Assembly: GCA_963836695.1 (NCBI GenBank)
Contig: CAWIKX010000039.1
Location: 215,747 to 279,746 of the forward strand
Length of the DNA stretch: 64,000 nucleotides
Direction of reading: 5' to 3'
Source: Roseiarcus sp963836695
Lineage (GTDB): Bacteria > Pseudomonadota > Alphaproteobacteria > Rhizobiales > Beijerinckiaceae
The position numbers were made by a program, and so were the translations under genes. Below, piece after piece: positions 55,931-63,935 of the stretch (its first letter is position 1; every line of letters begins with the position of its first letter). Under the pieces are notes generated by a model. It ran no database searches. It was not told the DNA's origin and saw only the letters and a program-made list of their open reading frames with translations.

Positions 55931-57460
55931 TTGTGTTGAAAAACTCTGCTTGATCGCGGCGCCAGTCGCTGATTCTCTTCTCTTTGGAGCAGGAGATTCG
56001 GCCGATGATGGGCGAGCGTCGCGTGATGCAGGAGGCGCTGTTCTACGGCTTCAGCCTCGAGCGGCACGTCCCCGATGGTCATCTGCTGCGCAAGATCGAC
56101 CGGTTCGTCGACTTGTCCGAGGTTCGAGCGCATCTGGGCCCCTACTATAGCGAGGTCGGGCGTCCCTCGATTGATCCCGAGCTGATGATCCGGATGCTGA
56201 TCGTCGGCTACGGCTTCGGCATTCGCTCTGAGCGGCGGCTGTGCGAGGAGGTCCATCTCAATCTGGCCTATCGCTGGTTCTGTCGATTAGGGCTCGATGG
56301 CGACGTCCCGGATCATTCGACGTTTTCCAAGAACCGCCACGGCCGCTTTCGCGAGAGCGATCTTCTGCGCAAGCTCTTCGAGACCGTGGTGGCGCGCTGC
56401 ATGAAAGAAGGGGTCGTCGGGGGTGAGGCTTTCGCAGTCGACGCCAGCATTATCGTGGCGGACGCGCATCGACGGCGGGGTGTCGCCAAGGTCGAAGATT
56501 TAGTTCCGAGTTCGAGCCGCGCAGTCGCAGAATATCTGTCGGTCCTTGATGATGCGGCCTTTAGCGGGGCGACGCCCGTCGAGCCAAAGGTGATCTCCCC
56601 AACCGATCCGGCCGCCCGCTACACCGCTTCGGCCAACTCTGTCGCCGGTTATGCCTATTCCGACAACTACCTCATCGACCTTAAGCATGCAGTGATCATG
56701 GACGTCGAGGCGACGACGACCGTTCGCCAGGCCGAAGTCGGCGCGGCCAAGACGATGCTCGACCGCACGGCGGAACAGTTCGAAGTCGCTCCGTCGCGCC
56801 TGGTCGCCGATGCGGGTTACGGCTCGGCCGAGATGATTGGGTGGCTGGTGGACGAGCGCGGGATCGAGCCGCATGTGAAACTGATGGATAAGTCCGAGCG
56901 CACGGACGGAACCTTCTCCCGCAGCGACTTCGCCTTCGATCCAGAGGGCAACCTCTATGTCTGTCCCGCCGGCAAAGAGCTAAAGAAATATCATCGCTCA
57001 TTCCCCAAGCCACGCGACGGAGTGACCAAAGACGGCACGATGATCTACTTCGCGCGCAAGCACGACTGCGACGCCTGCGCGCTTAAACCTAGGTGCTGCT
57101 CAAACGTTCCTGCACGCAAGATCGCGCGCTCCATTCATGAAGCCGCTCGCGACAAGGCCCGTGCGATCGCAAAGACTGAGGCCTACGCCGTCTCATGTCG
57201 CGAACGAAAGAAGGTCGAGATGCTCTTCGCTCATCTGAAGCGCATCCTCAGGCTGGGTCGATTGCGCCTCCGAGGTCCAAACGGAGCCAAAGACGAGTTC
57301 CTCTTAGCCGCCACCGCCCAAAATCTGCGAAAACTGGCGAAGCTTATCCCCCTCCCTGCGCCGATCCTCGCCACATAAGGCGAAGAGGCAGGAATCTGCC
57401 GCGCTGACGGCGCTACAAATCCAAAGTGCGGCTGCCACAACAGGGGGTTCTTCAACAAAA
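55931..57460 (+). mobile_element. IS1182-type insertion sequence
   Basis: A single transposase gene is flanked by imperfect terminal repeats: TTGTGTTGAAAAACTC (55931-55946) and, inverted, GGGTTCTTCAACAAAA (57445-57460), 13 of 16 matching. Length is about 1.53 kb. TCGACG occurs just outside both ends; a target duplication could not be fixed. It separates the PagL-like gene from the peptide/protease locus. Confidence 0.8.
56005..57378 (+). CDS. IS1182-family transposase (DDE)
   Basis: ATG 56005 after GGAGCAGGAG gives 457 residues (a TTG at 55984 is possible). The N-terminal DUF772 region reads PDGHLLRKIDRFVDLSEVRAHLGPYYSEVGRPSIDPELMIRMLIVGYGFGIRSERRLCEEV. Catalytic acids are in FAVDASIIVADAHRRR, RLVADAGYGSAEMIGW and CRERKKVEMLFAHLKR. 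A cysteine cluster CDACALKPRCC lies between. The gene is intact, so the element may be active. Confidence 0.9.
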   Translation: MMGERRVMQEALFYGFSLERHVPDGHLLRKIDRFVDLSEVRAHLGPYYSEVGRPSIDPELMIRMLIVGYGFGIRSERRLCEEVHLNLAYRWFCRLGLDGDVPDHSTFSKNRHGRFRESDLLRKLFETVVARCMKEGVVGGEAFAVDASIIVADAHRRRGVAKVEDLVPSSSRAVAEYLSVLDDAAFSGATPVEPKVISPTDPAARYTASANSVAGYAYSDNYLIDLKHAVIMDVEATTTVRQAEVGAAKTMLDRTAEQFEVAPSRLVADAGYGSAEMIGWLVDERGIEPHVKLMDKSERTDGTFSRSDFAFDPEGNLYVCPAGKELKKYHRSFPKPRDGVTKDGTMIYFARKHDCDACALKPRCCSNVPARKIARSIHEAARDKARAIAKTEAYAVSCRERKKVEMLFAHLKRILRLGRLRLRGPNGAKDEFLLAATAQNLRKLAKLIPLPAPILAT

Positions 57461-57539
57461 TCGACGTCAAGCGGACATTGCCGACCGGGGCCGTAGCGTC
57501 GCAAAGACCCTATTGTCATAGAACAGGCAATTCGTTGGA

Positions 57540-57809
57540 TTAGAAGAGAAGGCCGCCGATCGTGAAGGGGGGAAGGCCGCCAAAGAAACGGCACAGGAGA
57601 TCGCCGCCTCCATTCGCCCTGCACCTCAAATAGGCGCCCACGTCGACGCCCGACATTAACTGAGAACCAAGCTGAGGGATAACAGTTTGGCCAGCGCCGG
57701 AAGTAACTCTACCGTGGTACACGCCAACGGTTGGTCCTAGAGAGACCTCTCCGTTAAATCCTGGAATATTCAGTTTTGGTGGTAAGCCCTTCTTCGTCTT
57801 CTTCGCCAT
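57540..57809 (-). CDS. Candidate precursor peptide 4 with PGF leader motif (89 aa)
   Basis: A strong AGAGGAG box precedes ATG 57809. The lysine-rich start (MAKKTKKGLPPKL) leads to NIPGFNGEVSL at residues 14-24, the motif shared with three neighbours. The rest is glycine-rich and hydrophobic (GVDVGAYLRCRANGGGDLLCRFFGGLPPFTIGGLLF) with two cysteines 10 apart. It lacks a conventional signal peptide. It is the last gene of the operon, 161 bases from the IS transposase. Confidence 0.6.
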   Translation of the reverse strand: MAKKTKKGLPPKLNIPGFNGEVSLGPTVGVYHGRVTSGAGQTVIPQLGSQLMSGVDVGAYLRCRANGGGDLLCRFFGGLPPFTIGGLLF

Positions 57810-57885
57810 ATCTCGCTCCTCTTGTCATATCGAAACGCCAATCGAACGGGTTTGATCGCTCTTCCCGAGACTTTCCGGGATTTAG

Positions 57886-58092
57886 CTACATCTCAGTGTG
57901 CAGGTTCGAGCAATCACATCCGCCGTTAGTCAAATCGCATGTGCAGCATCTCGGCGGAAATCCCTCGCACCAGCGGAACAACCCGGCCGGTGCGATAGGG
58001 TCGCCACTCCGTGATCCGCTACTCCGCACCGCAAGGTAGCGTTCCCGGCTCGGACTGAGGGACTTCTCGGCAGTAAATCCTGGCAGCGTCAT
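57886..58092 (-). CDS. Candidate precursor peptide 3 with PGF leader motif (68 aa)
   Basis: AAGGAGG precedes ATG 58092. MTLPGFTAEKSL carries the shared motif at the very start. The C-terminal part WCEGFPPRCCTCDLTNGGCDCSNLHTEM has six cysteines within 22 residues. Downstream of peptide 2 by 105 bases. Same operon and same ribosome-site quality as the other peptides. No known bacteriocin family matched by eye. Confidence 0.65.
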   Translation of the reverse strand: MTLPGFTAEKSLSPSRERYLAVRSSGSRSGDPIAPAGLFRWCEGFPPRCCTCDLTNGGCDCSNLHTEM

Positions 58093-58197
58093 GGTGTTGC
58101 CTCCTTGGTTTCAAGTGTTCGCCGGTGCTCGGTCAGAGCACATTTGGCGGTGAAGAACATTGTGTGGAATTGCCAGACCGGCGGTCCGACCGGCCTC

Positions 58198-58470
58198 TCA
58201 GCAGGGGGTCACCGTTCCAGCACAGTTTTTTGTACATGTGCACGGGCCGCAAGCGACGCATGCGCTGGCCGGACAGGGCGAGACGAACTCTCTGCCGGGA
58301 ATCACGCAATCCTTTGCGCATTTCCCATCGGTATGAATGTAGCATTCGCTGCAGCCCTTCGTCTGTTGCGGTTGAACACCGCCGCCGATGATATCTAGCA
58401 ACACAATCCCGCAATAGGAATGTATATTCCGATATAGCGATACTTCAGCTGTGAAGCCCGGTAACTGCAT
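58198..58470 (-). CDS. Candidate precursor peptide 2, 12 cysteines (90 aa)
   Basis: AAGGAG precedes ATG 58470. MQLPGFTAEVSLYRNIHSY has the shared motif; the rest contains 12 cysteines, dense in the last 25 residues (CPASACVACGPCTCTKNC). The spacing is irregular, unlike metallothionein or ferredoxin patterns. Without a signal peptide the cysteines would meet a reducing cytosol unless modified or exported. It lies between peptides 1 and 3. Confidence 0.65.
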   Translation of the reverse strand: MQLPGFTAEVSLYRNIHSYCGIVLLDIIGGGVQPQQTKGCSECYIHTDGKCAKDCVIPGREFVSPCPASACVACGPCTCTKNCAGTVTPC

Positions 58471-58509
58471 TTTGTTTCACTCCTTTTTCTCTTGGGCCGG
58501 TAAAACTGG

Positions 58510-58740
58510 TCACATTGGAAAATGGCAGATACACACCAGGTTTCCGTGATATACTGTTAATTTGCAAAACTCCGAGTCACAATCACCGAAATCGACCGCT
58601 GTCTGCACGGCTCCCGCTGTACTTCGCGAGCCCTCACTTGAATAGTACGTCCTAGGCGAAGTATAGAGTGCCGCGTCGGCATTGAATCCTGGAATTCGCG
58701 ATACGGTACGTCTATCTCTTCTTCCACTATTACTTACCAT
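58510..58740 (-). CDS. Candidate precursor peptide 1 with PGF leader motif (76 aa)
   Basis: GGGAGAG precedes ATG 58740. A basic stretch (GRRDRRTVSR) precedes IPGFNADAALYTSPRTYY at residues 16-33. The C-terminal part has four cysteines (GDCDSEFCKL and LVCICHFPM). It starts 43 bases after the stop of the PatG-domain gene and is the first of the four short genes. The motif has the same hydrophobic-PGF-polar-A-acidic pattern as the other three. Confidence 0.65.
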   Translation of the reverse strand: MVSNSGRRDRRTVSRIPGFNADAALYTSPRTYYSSEGSRSTAGAVQTAVDFGDCDSEFCKLTVYHGNLVCICHFPM

Positions 58741-58783
58741 TTTTTCTCTCCCGTTGGTTCACTCGTGTTTGGTCCAAACTGTT

Positions 58784-59705
58784 TCACCGATCATAATAAG
58801 GTGACATCTTCGTCACCAGGAACGGGAACTCTTCGGTGACGTCGACCCGCACAAAGGACTTCTCGGTAAAATCTGTACTGCGGTTGGTGTGGGAGAAGAC
58901 AACCTCGACGATGTTGCGCGTACCGCTCAGCGGCGAGGGTTGAACGTCCACGCCGGAAAGCGACGATCCGGCCCCGAAGGCTTCGGCGGTCTTGGCGTAG
59001 ATTGCTGGATAACGCACGGCGCAGTAGTTCAGCGCCCGGTGTTCGTCGGTCGAGCCCGCGTTGTCGGTCATCTGCATGATCCGGTCGAATAGTTCGCTGG
59101 CCGCCGGCCCAAAGGCGTCTGCCGAAATCGCCTCTGGCCGGGGGATCGCGCTGACGAGGGATTCCCGCGAGAATGTGTAGATCTGGTCGAACACCACGAT
59201 CGGCAGCATCATTCCATTGCAATAGTCCGGCGGAGCGACAGGACCCTGAACGCCGATGACCGTGCTGATCCACGGCGCCGACTGCGGCTCGATCGCGTTG
59301 ACGAGCAGATCGAGGTCCATCGGATCGCGCGGCTGCAGCAGATAGGTGTCGATGCCCTGAACGCTCAGGACCCAGCACAATTGCCGCGCGAGGTAGCGAT
59401 TTTCGCGTTGCGACAAGATCTGATGAAAGGCTTGCCGGTCCGTCCGTCCCGCTGTTTCCGCACGCCCGGTGGCCTGAGCCACTTCTTTTTCGACAGAGGG
59501 CCGAGGGTAACGCTCCTCGATCTGGCCAAGCACATAGACATATGAGGCGCCGGCCATTGCGGCGGCCGCGCCGCCGCTGCAGGTTGGACAGGGTGCGGCG
59601 CCCTGAGCGGGCCGCACCGCCGCCCTTCGTCGGCGGCGCGACCATCTCTCTCGCTTCGACGGCCCCAGCCGCGACTGTTTCGTCCATTGTCTCTCGGGGC
59701 TCCAT
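58784..59705 (-). pseudogene. Stand-alone PatG C-terminal-domain protein, one frameshift
   Basis: ATG 59705 (MEPRETMDETVAAGAVEAREMVAPPTKGGG) follows AAGGAGG. One extra G near 59615 shifts the frame to VRPAQGAAPCPTCSGG, after which the frame is open to the end; a GTG there could alternatively start a 277-residue protein. YVYVLGQIEERYPRPSVEKEVAQATGRAETAGRTDRQAFHQIL ... PMDLDLLVNAI ... DRIMQMTDNAGSTDEHRALNYCAVRYPAIYAKTAEAF ... FVRVDVTEEFPFLVTKMSPYYDR is the C-terminal domain of cyanobactin PatG-type maturation proteins, whose role is unknown. Here it is separate from any protease. Confidence 0.82.
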
Positions 59706-59743
59706 GGTTTCCTCCTTGGCCAATCGAGAACGCTCGCAATGAG

Positions 59744-59944
59744 TTAGCGGGTGAAAATCATCCTTCGGTTCAGAGCCGCGGCGCGCTTCTCGCAGCCACC
59801 GCATGGACGGATTCCGGCGGCGTAGGTGATGCGCTTGACGACATCGCCCAGGCCGATCTCCTCGTCCCGAACGAAGCCTGGCAGGCGAACGCGAAACGCC
59901 TTGTCTTTTGAGTGTCTTCCTGAGTCTTTTTCATCTTCGGTCAT
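59744..59944 (-). CDS. Small CGGC-motif protein of the PGF operon (66 aa)
   Basis: GGAGGTGAG, overlapping the protease stop, precedes ATG 59944. MTEDEKDSGRHSKDKAFRVRLPGFVRDEEIGLGDVVKRITYAAGIRPCGGCEKRAAALNRRMIF. An LPGF segment precedes a predicted helix, then CGGC and an arginine-rich segment. The GDVVKRITYAAGIRPCGGCEKRAAALNR block looks like a conserved small domain, perhaps metal-binding, whose function I do not know. It lies between protease and PatG-domain genes with gaps of 3 and 38 bases. Confidence 0.7.
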   Translation of the reverse strand: MTEDEKDSGRHSKDKAFRVRLPGFVRDEEIGLGDVVKRITYAAGIRPCGGCEKRAAALNRRMIFTR

Positions 59945-59947
59945 GAC

Positions 59948-60843
59948 TCACCTCCCGGTCGCGTGTTGGTAGGCGGCCCACGCATCCAGCAGCGGGGGCG
60001 TCACGGAGGCTCGTCCGCGAACGTGCGCCAGTTGGAACGCCAGGCGAATTTGGGCTCCGCTCGCCGCCGGTAGCTGGGACCACACCAGGGCGACAGCGCC
60101 GGTCACGAACGGCGCAGCCGACGCTCGTTCCGCCAAGGGTCAGCGACCGGCCGTCCGCCCCCAGGCTGGTGACGCCGTCGCCGGGGGCGCGGAGGCCACG
60201 CAGCCCAATGGAAGACCCGAGATTGGACCCATTGAGGGGTTTGCCGTTGGCGTCGCATGCGGCCACGGCGATAACCCAAGGATGAGCCGTGATGACCGTG
60301 CCGCCGACTGTGCCCTGATTGCCCGCCGCCGCCACGATTATGACGCCGAGGCGCGCGGCGTGATCGAGCGCAAGCTTCAGCGCGCGCTCGCCTTTTGAGG
60401 ACGATCGGGTCACTGCGAGGCTCAGATTCACGATCCGGGCGTCGGCCTCGATACATTCGAGGATTGCCGCTGCAAGCTCCTCGGGCGTTGCGCTTGGCTG
60501 GTCCGCGCTTCCGGTCGCCATCTCCGAAAACACCGGGTTCACGAGCAGGGTGCAGTCCGGGCAGATCGCTGGCGCCGCCGAATCTCGCTTGGCGCTCAGA
60601 ATGCCTGCGACGAAAGTCCCGTGAACGCAGGCGGCGCTGCTCATTTGCGCACAGGCAGCCCCCGTCTTCCCGGGCAGTCCTTGGATGTGGCTGGGCGAGG
60701 TCCGGGTGGTCGGCGGCAACAGGGCCATCAACCATGCCCACCACGATCTCGGACCGGCCCGAGGTGAGGCTCATCAATTGGCCGAAGGTTGACCAGGTCA
60801 AGGTGTCATGACCTAAGTCCCAATTTCTTACTGGTACATACAA
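59948..60843 (-). pseudogene. PatA-like subtilisin (S8) protease, two frameshifts
   Basis: Read as one gene with two single-base insertions (near 60695 and 60118) it encodes about 298 residues, the length of a bare S8 domain. Catalytic Asp is in EIVVGMVDGPVAADHPDLA, His in CVHGTFVAGIL, the oxyanion Asn in IVAAAGNQGTVGG, and Ser in LGGTSV(S)AAPFVTGAVALVW. The pattern (VDGPV, CVHGTFVAGIL) is that of cyanobactin PatA/PatG proteases. TTG 60843 is directly after an in-frame TAA; ATG 60774 is an alternative. It leads the operon. Confidence 0.82.
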
Positions 60844-60973
60844 TTATTGCGACAGGTGAGCGACGCCGCTTCCTAACCGTCTTCTTGACTAAAATTCCTG
60901 GAAAATAGAACCTTGGCGCGGGGCCCTTAAGGGAAAAGCCAGCACAATTGAACTGTAAACGCAGGTACACCAT
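60806..60973 (-). CDS. Possible small peptide at the head of the PGF operon (55 aa)
   Basis: ATG 60973 lies within the shared repeat element (a TTG at 60997 would extend it). The product MVYLRLQFNCAGFSLKGPAPRFYFPGILVKKTVRKRRRSPVAIIVCTSKK is basic and lacks the PGF-A-E motif. It overlaps the protease start. It could be a leader peptide or chance. Confidence 0.25.
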   Translation of the reverse strand: MVYLRLQFNCAGFSLKGPAPRFYFPGILVKKTVRKRRRSPVAIIVCTSKKLGLRS

Positions 60974-61010
60974 AGGTGGAACTACGCAAGTGCACAATAG
61001 GTAGAATTAC
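60971..61010 (-). promoter_or_regulatory. Shared repeat element, copy B
   Basis: On the minus strand TAGGTAATTCTACCTA, then TTGTGCACTTGCG, then TAGTTCCACCTA. It aligns with the element at 45370-45410 along about 40 bases with a one-base gap. The first half is itself a palindrome (TAGGTA/TACCTA). It lies about 130 bases before the protease start. Confidence 0.65.
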
Positions 61011-61323
61011 CTACATTTGTGCCATGGGAATAATCGCTATTTGCGCAAAGCGGACGTTTAACGAAATCGCGCGTTTGGTCTGCTTTGGGTCGAAACCGGT
61101 TCCAACTGATTGAGCCCTGACCTTCGAGCGATAGGCGTCGCGCTGTAAGACGCTGACGCCGCTTTCGGTTTTGAGTTAACTCGTTGATCTATAATTCCCT
61201 TCTGGAATCACGGATCCTAATGCTCGCGCGCTTCCCCGCGACATTTTATTCACGAATTTCAGAATTAATGCTATTCTGAGGCGTTTTCCATTAAAGCGGC
61301 GAGCCCCGCGGAAGGAGACTTGG
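61011..61323. other. Gene-free, AT-richer stretch
   Basis: No coding frame of note. The right end has GGAAGGAGAC before the ATG at 61324. Composition is AT-richer than the neighbours, consistent with promoter DNA of the two divergent units. Confidence 0.4.
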
Positions 61324-61902
61324 ATGTTCGATGAAGCAGCGCCTGTCCGGCGCCGGCATACCGCGCATGGCAAATTGCAAAGGCGCCGCCGCATCTTCGC
61401 GCGGCTACGCGAGGGCCTGGCTTATGACGAAATCGCCGCCGAGGAGGGCTTAACCGCCACCCGAATCCGGCAGATCGTCTCCGAGGTGTTGCAGAAAAGG
61501 GCGGTCGACAGCGGGGCCAATCACGCCAAGCTGCAATTGGATCGCCTAGCGCCGCTGATGCAACTCGCGACCGAAGCGGTCGCCGCCGGCGACATCCGGG
61601 CGATCACGCCCTGTTTGAAAGTGCTCGACCGGCTCGATCGCTATCAGTCGGTCGCGGTCGCCCATCAGGGCTATGACGAAGAGGATCGCAGGAAGCTCAT
61701 GGAGAAGATCAACCGCATCGCCGACAACCTCGGCGTCGACGAGATGTGGAACGCGGCGCACGAATACTTGAAGAAGCATGGATCGTTTCCCGCCCATCCC
61801 GAGGCGATGGGCGAAGCCGAGCAGGCGGGAGATCCGACGGGCGCGACCGAAGAGGAGGCGCCGGAAGGCCAAGGCGAGGCGGGCGAATGGATGTCCGTCT
61901 GA
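61324..61902 (+). CDS. Sigma-like helix-turn-helix protein (192 aa)
   Basis: ATG 61324 after GGAAGGAG. Residues 20-60 (KLQRRRRIFARLREGLAYDEIAAEEGLTATRIRQIVSEVLQKR) look like a sigma-region-4 or LuxR-type helix-turn-helix. The middle is helical (LMQLATEAVAAGDIRAITPCLKVLDRLDRYQSVAVAHQGYDEEDRRKLMEKINRIADNLG), and the tail is acidic (EEEAPEGQGEAGEW). Similar proteins are scattered in Hyphomicrobiales next to mobile DNA; a terminase-small-subunit-like or regulatory role is possible. Confidence 0.65.
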   Translation: MFDEAAPVRRRHTAHGKLQRRRRIFARLREGLAYDEIAAEEGLTATRIRQIVSEVLQKRAVDSGANHAKLQLDRLAPLMQLATEAVAAGDIRAITPCLKVLDRLDRYQSVAVAHQGYDEEDRRKLMEKINRIADNLGVDEMWNAAHEYLKKHGSFPAHPEAMGEAEQAGDPTGATEEEAPEGQGEAGEWMSV

Positions 61903-61998
61903 GGCGGCCGCCGCAACCTCTAAGGCGAGTGAAAGCGGAGCCGGATTTTTTTATTTTTTTCGGTCGTAACCCTTTGAAAAGTCCAGATTCGTAAAAAT

Positions 61999-62034
61999 AA
62001 ATGAAAGGAAATGAAAGCCATTTTCCTTTCATTT
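61999..62034. terminator. 13-bp inverted repeat between convergent genes
   Basis: AAATGAAAGGAAA and TTTCCTTTCATTT are perfect inverted copies around 10 bases. It is AT-rich, with T-runs on both sides, and lies between convergent genes, so it may end both transcripts. Confidence 0.55.
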
Positions 62035-62088
62035 TCTTAGGTTTCCTTTCGCCAAACTCGCCTCAGGGTTGCACCGGGCGCCCGGGGA

Positions 62089-62952
62089 TCACGACTTGAC
62101 CGCGCCCGCGGTCAGCCCGGCGACGATCCATCTTTGCGCCAAGAGGAACATGAGGATCGCGGGCAGGATCGTCAGCGTGATGAAGGCGAGGACGAGCTGC
62201 CAGGACGTGGAATATTGCCCCTGGTAGGCCATGAGGCCGAGCGTCCAGGGATAGCGCGACTCGGTGTTGAAGACGACGAGCGGCAGGAGATAGCCGTTCC
62301 AGCTGCTCACGAACGCGATCACGCCGACCGTGGATAGGATCGGACCGGAGAGCGGCAGCGTGATGTAGAAGAAGTAGCGGAAGTACCCGCACCCATCCAT
62401 CATCGCCGCGTCGAGGAGCTCGGACGGCAGCTGCCTGAAGGCGGTGCGCAGCAAAAGCACCGCCATGGCGAGCGAGAAGGCGACCTGCGGCAGGATGACG
62501 CCCCAATAGGAATCGAGCAGGCCGAGATCCCTGATTTTGATGAACAAGGGCAGGATCGCCGTCGCCACCGGAAAGAGCAGTCCGAGCTGAAGATAGTTCA
62601 AAAGGAACTTGTCGCCGAAGAAGCGCAGGTGGGCGAAAGTGAACGCGGCCATCGAGGCCGCTGCAAGCGTCAGCGCCACGGTGAACAGCGCGATGAACAG
62701 CGAATTGCCGAGCACCTGCCAATATCGGTAGCCGGTGAGGATGCCCCAATAGTTGCTGCCCATCCAGACGCGCGGAAGCCCAAGCGGATTCGTGCGGATT
62801 TCGCCGAGGTTCTTGAAGCCGTTGAGCGCGGTTGCGAGCACCGGAAAGAGCACCACGCCGGCGATCACGAGGAGCGCCGCAAAGATGAGGAAGCTCGCCC
62901 AGCCGCGCTCCTTGCGGCCCATGATCTCGAAACTGTCCGCCGCGTCAGTCAT
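62089..62952 (-). CDS. Sugar ABC transporter permease (MalG/UgpE type)
   Basis: 287 residues with six membrane helices. The EAA loop for ATPase contact is ELLDAAMMDGCGYFRYFFYITLPLSGP. N-terminal FLIFAALLVIAGVVLFPVLATALNGF and the end QRWIVAGLTAGAVKS are typical of MalG-type CUT1 permeases. It overlaps its partner gene by 8 bases. Together they form the channel for a carbohydrate or polyol; the ligand is unknown. Confidence 0.9.
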   Translation of the reverse strand: MTDAADSFEIMGRKERGWASFLIFAALLVIAGVVLFPVLATALNGFKNLGEIRTNPLGLPRVWMGSNYWGILTGYRYWQVLGNSLFIALFTVALTLAAASMAAFTFAHLRFFGDKFLLNYLQLGLLFPVATAILPLFIKIRDLGLLDSYWGVILPQVAFSLAMAVLLLRTAFRQLPSELLDAAMMDGCGYFRYFFYITLPLSGPILSTVGVIAFVSSWNGYLLPLVVFNTESRYPWTLGLMAYQGQYSTSWQLVLAFITLTILPAILMFLLAQRWIVAGLTAGAVKS

Positions 62953-63925
62953 CGCGCATGAAAATCCGTCGGTAGCCGAATGCGAAGGTCACGCAGATGA
63001 AGAATAGGACGACGCCGACGGCCGAGCCGAAGCCGACGCGCATCCGCGTGATGCCGAAATAGTAGAGGAAGGAGACCATCGTGTTCGTGGTTTCGAACGG
63101 ACCGCCACCGGTCAGAGGCACGATGATGTCGAAGAGCTGGAGCGCGCCGACGACGGAGAAGAAGATCGAGAGCCGGATCATCGGGCCGAGCAGCGGTAAG
63201 GTGATGTGCCGGAAACGCTGCCATGCGCTCGCGCCATCCATCTCCGCCGCCTCGAGCAGCGACCTGTCGATGCCCTGCAGCCCGGCGACATAGAGCATCA
63301 TATGGAAGCCGAAATACTTCCATACGATGACGATCAGCACAGCCGAGAACGCCCAGGTTTTGTCGGCGAGCAGGAAGTAGGGTTGCATGCCGAGCGCCGC
63401 GGTCGCGGCGCCCACGACGCCATAGTCGCCGTCGAACATGAAACGCCAGATCAGGCCCGCCGCGACATCCGCGAGGATATAGGGCAGGAAGAAAATCATG
63501 CGGAACCAGGCCGCCCCCGGGACCCGCCCCGCGACCATGACCGCGATCGCGAGCGCGAGCGGCAAATGGATGAGAAGCGAAACCGCGATGATCAGGCCAT
63601 TGTTGACCAACGAGCGCCCGAAGGTGGCGTTGCCGATCAGGTAGCCATAGTTCTTGAGGCCGATGAACTTCTCCGGCCGGCCATAGCCATCCCAATTGTA
63701 GAAGCCGTACCAGGCGGCTTCCGCCATGGGCAACGCGACAAAGATCGTGAAGAGCAGCAGCGCCGGGGGCAGGAAGACTGCGATCGTCGCCCAGCCGTTC
63801 AGCGTGACGCGGCGGGCAGGCTCCACATAAGCGGAAGAGGCGGGCGTGAATAACCCGCCGCTCATTTCCGAAGGAAGCGAAGGCCCCGCCTCGCTAAGAG
63901 GCGGGGGCGAAACGCCTGCGGTCAA
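62945..63925 (-). CDS. Sugar ABC transporter permease (MalF/UgpA type)
   Basis: 326 residues. A hydrophilic N-terminal extension of about 45 residues precedes TIAVFLPPALLLFTIFVALPMAEAAWYGFYNWDGYG. The EAA loop is SLLEAAEMDGASAWQRFRHITLPLLGPMI. Six helices. It lies 10 bases downstream of the binding-protein gene and overlaps the second permease, a standard CUT1 order. The ATPase gene is outside the window. Confidence 0.9.
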   Translation of the reverse strand: MTAGVSPPPLSEAGPSLPSEMSGGLFTPASSAYVEPARRVTLNGWATIAVFLPPALLLFTIFVALPMAEAAWYGFYNWDGYGRPEKFIGLKNYGYLIGNATFGRSLVNNGLIIAVSLLIHLPLALAIAVMVAGRVPGAAWFRMIFFLPYILADVAAGLIWRFMFDGDYGVVGAATAALGMQPYFLLADKTWAFSAVLIVIVWKYFGFHMMLYVAGLQGIDRSLLEAAEMDGASAWQRFRHITLPLLGPMIRLSIFFSVVGALQLFDIIVPLTGGGPFETTNTMVSFLYYFGITRMRVGFGSAVGVVLFFICVTFAFGYRRIFMRDD

Positions 63926-63935
63926 TGGGCCTGGC

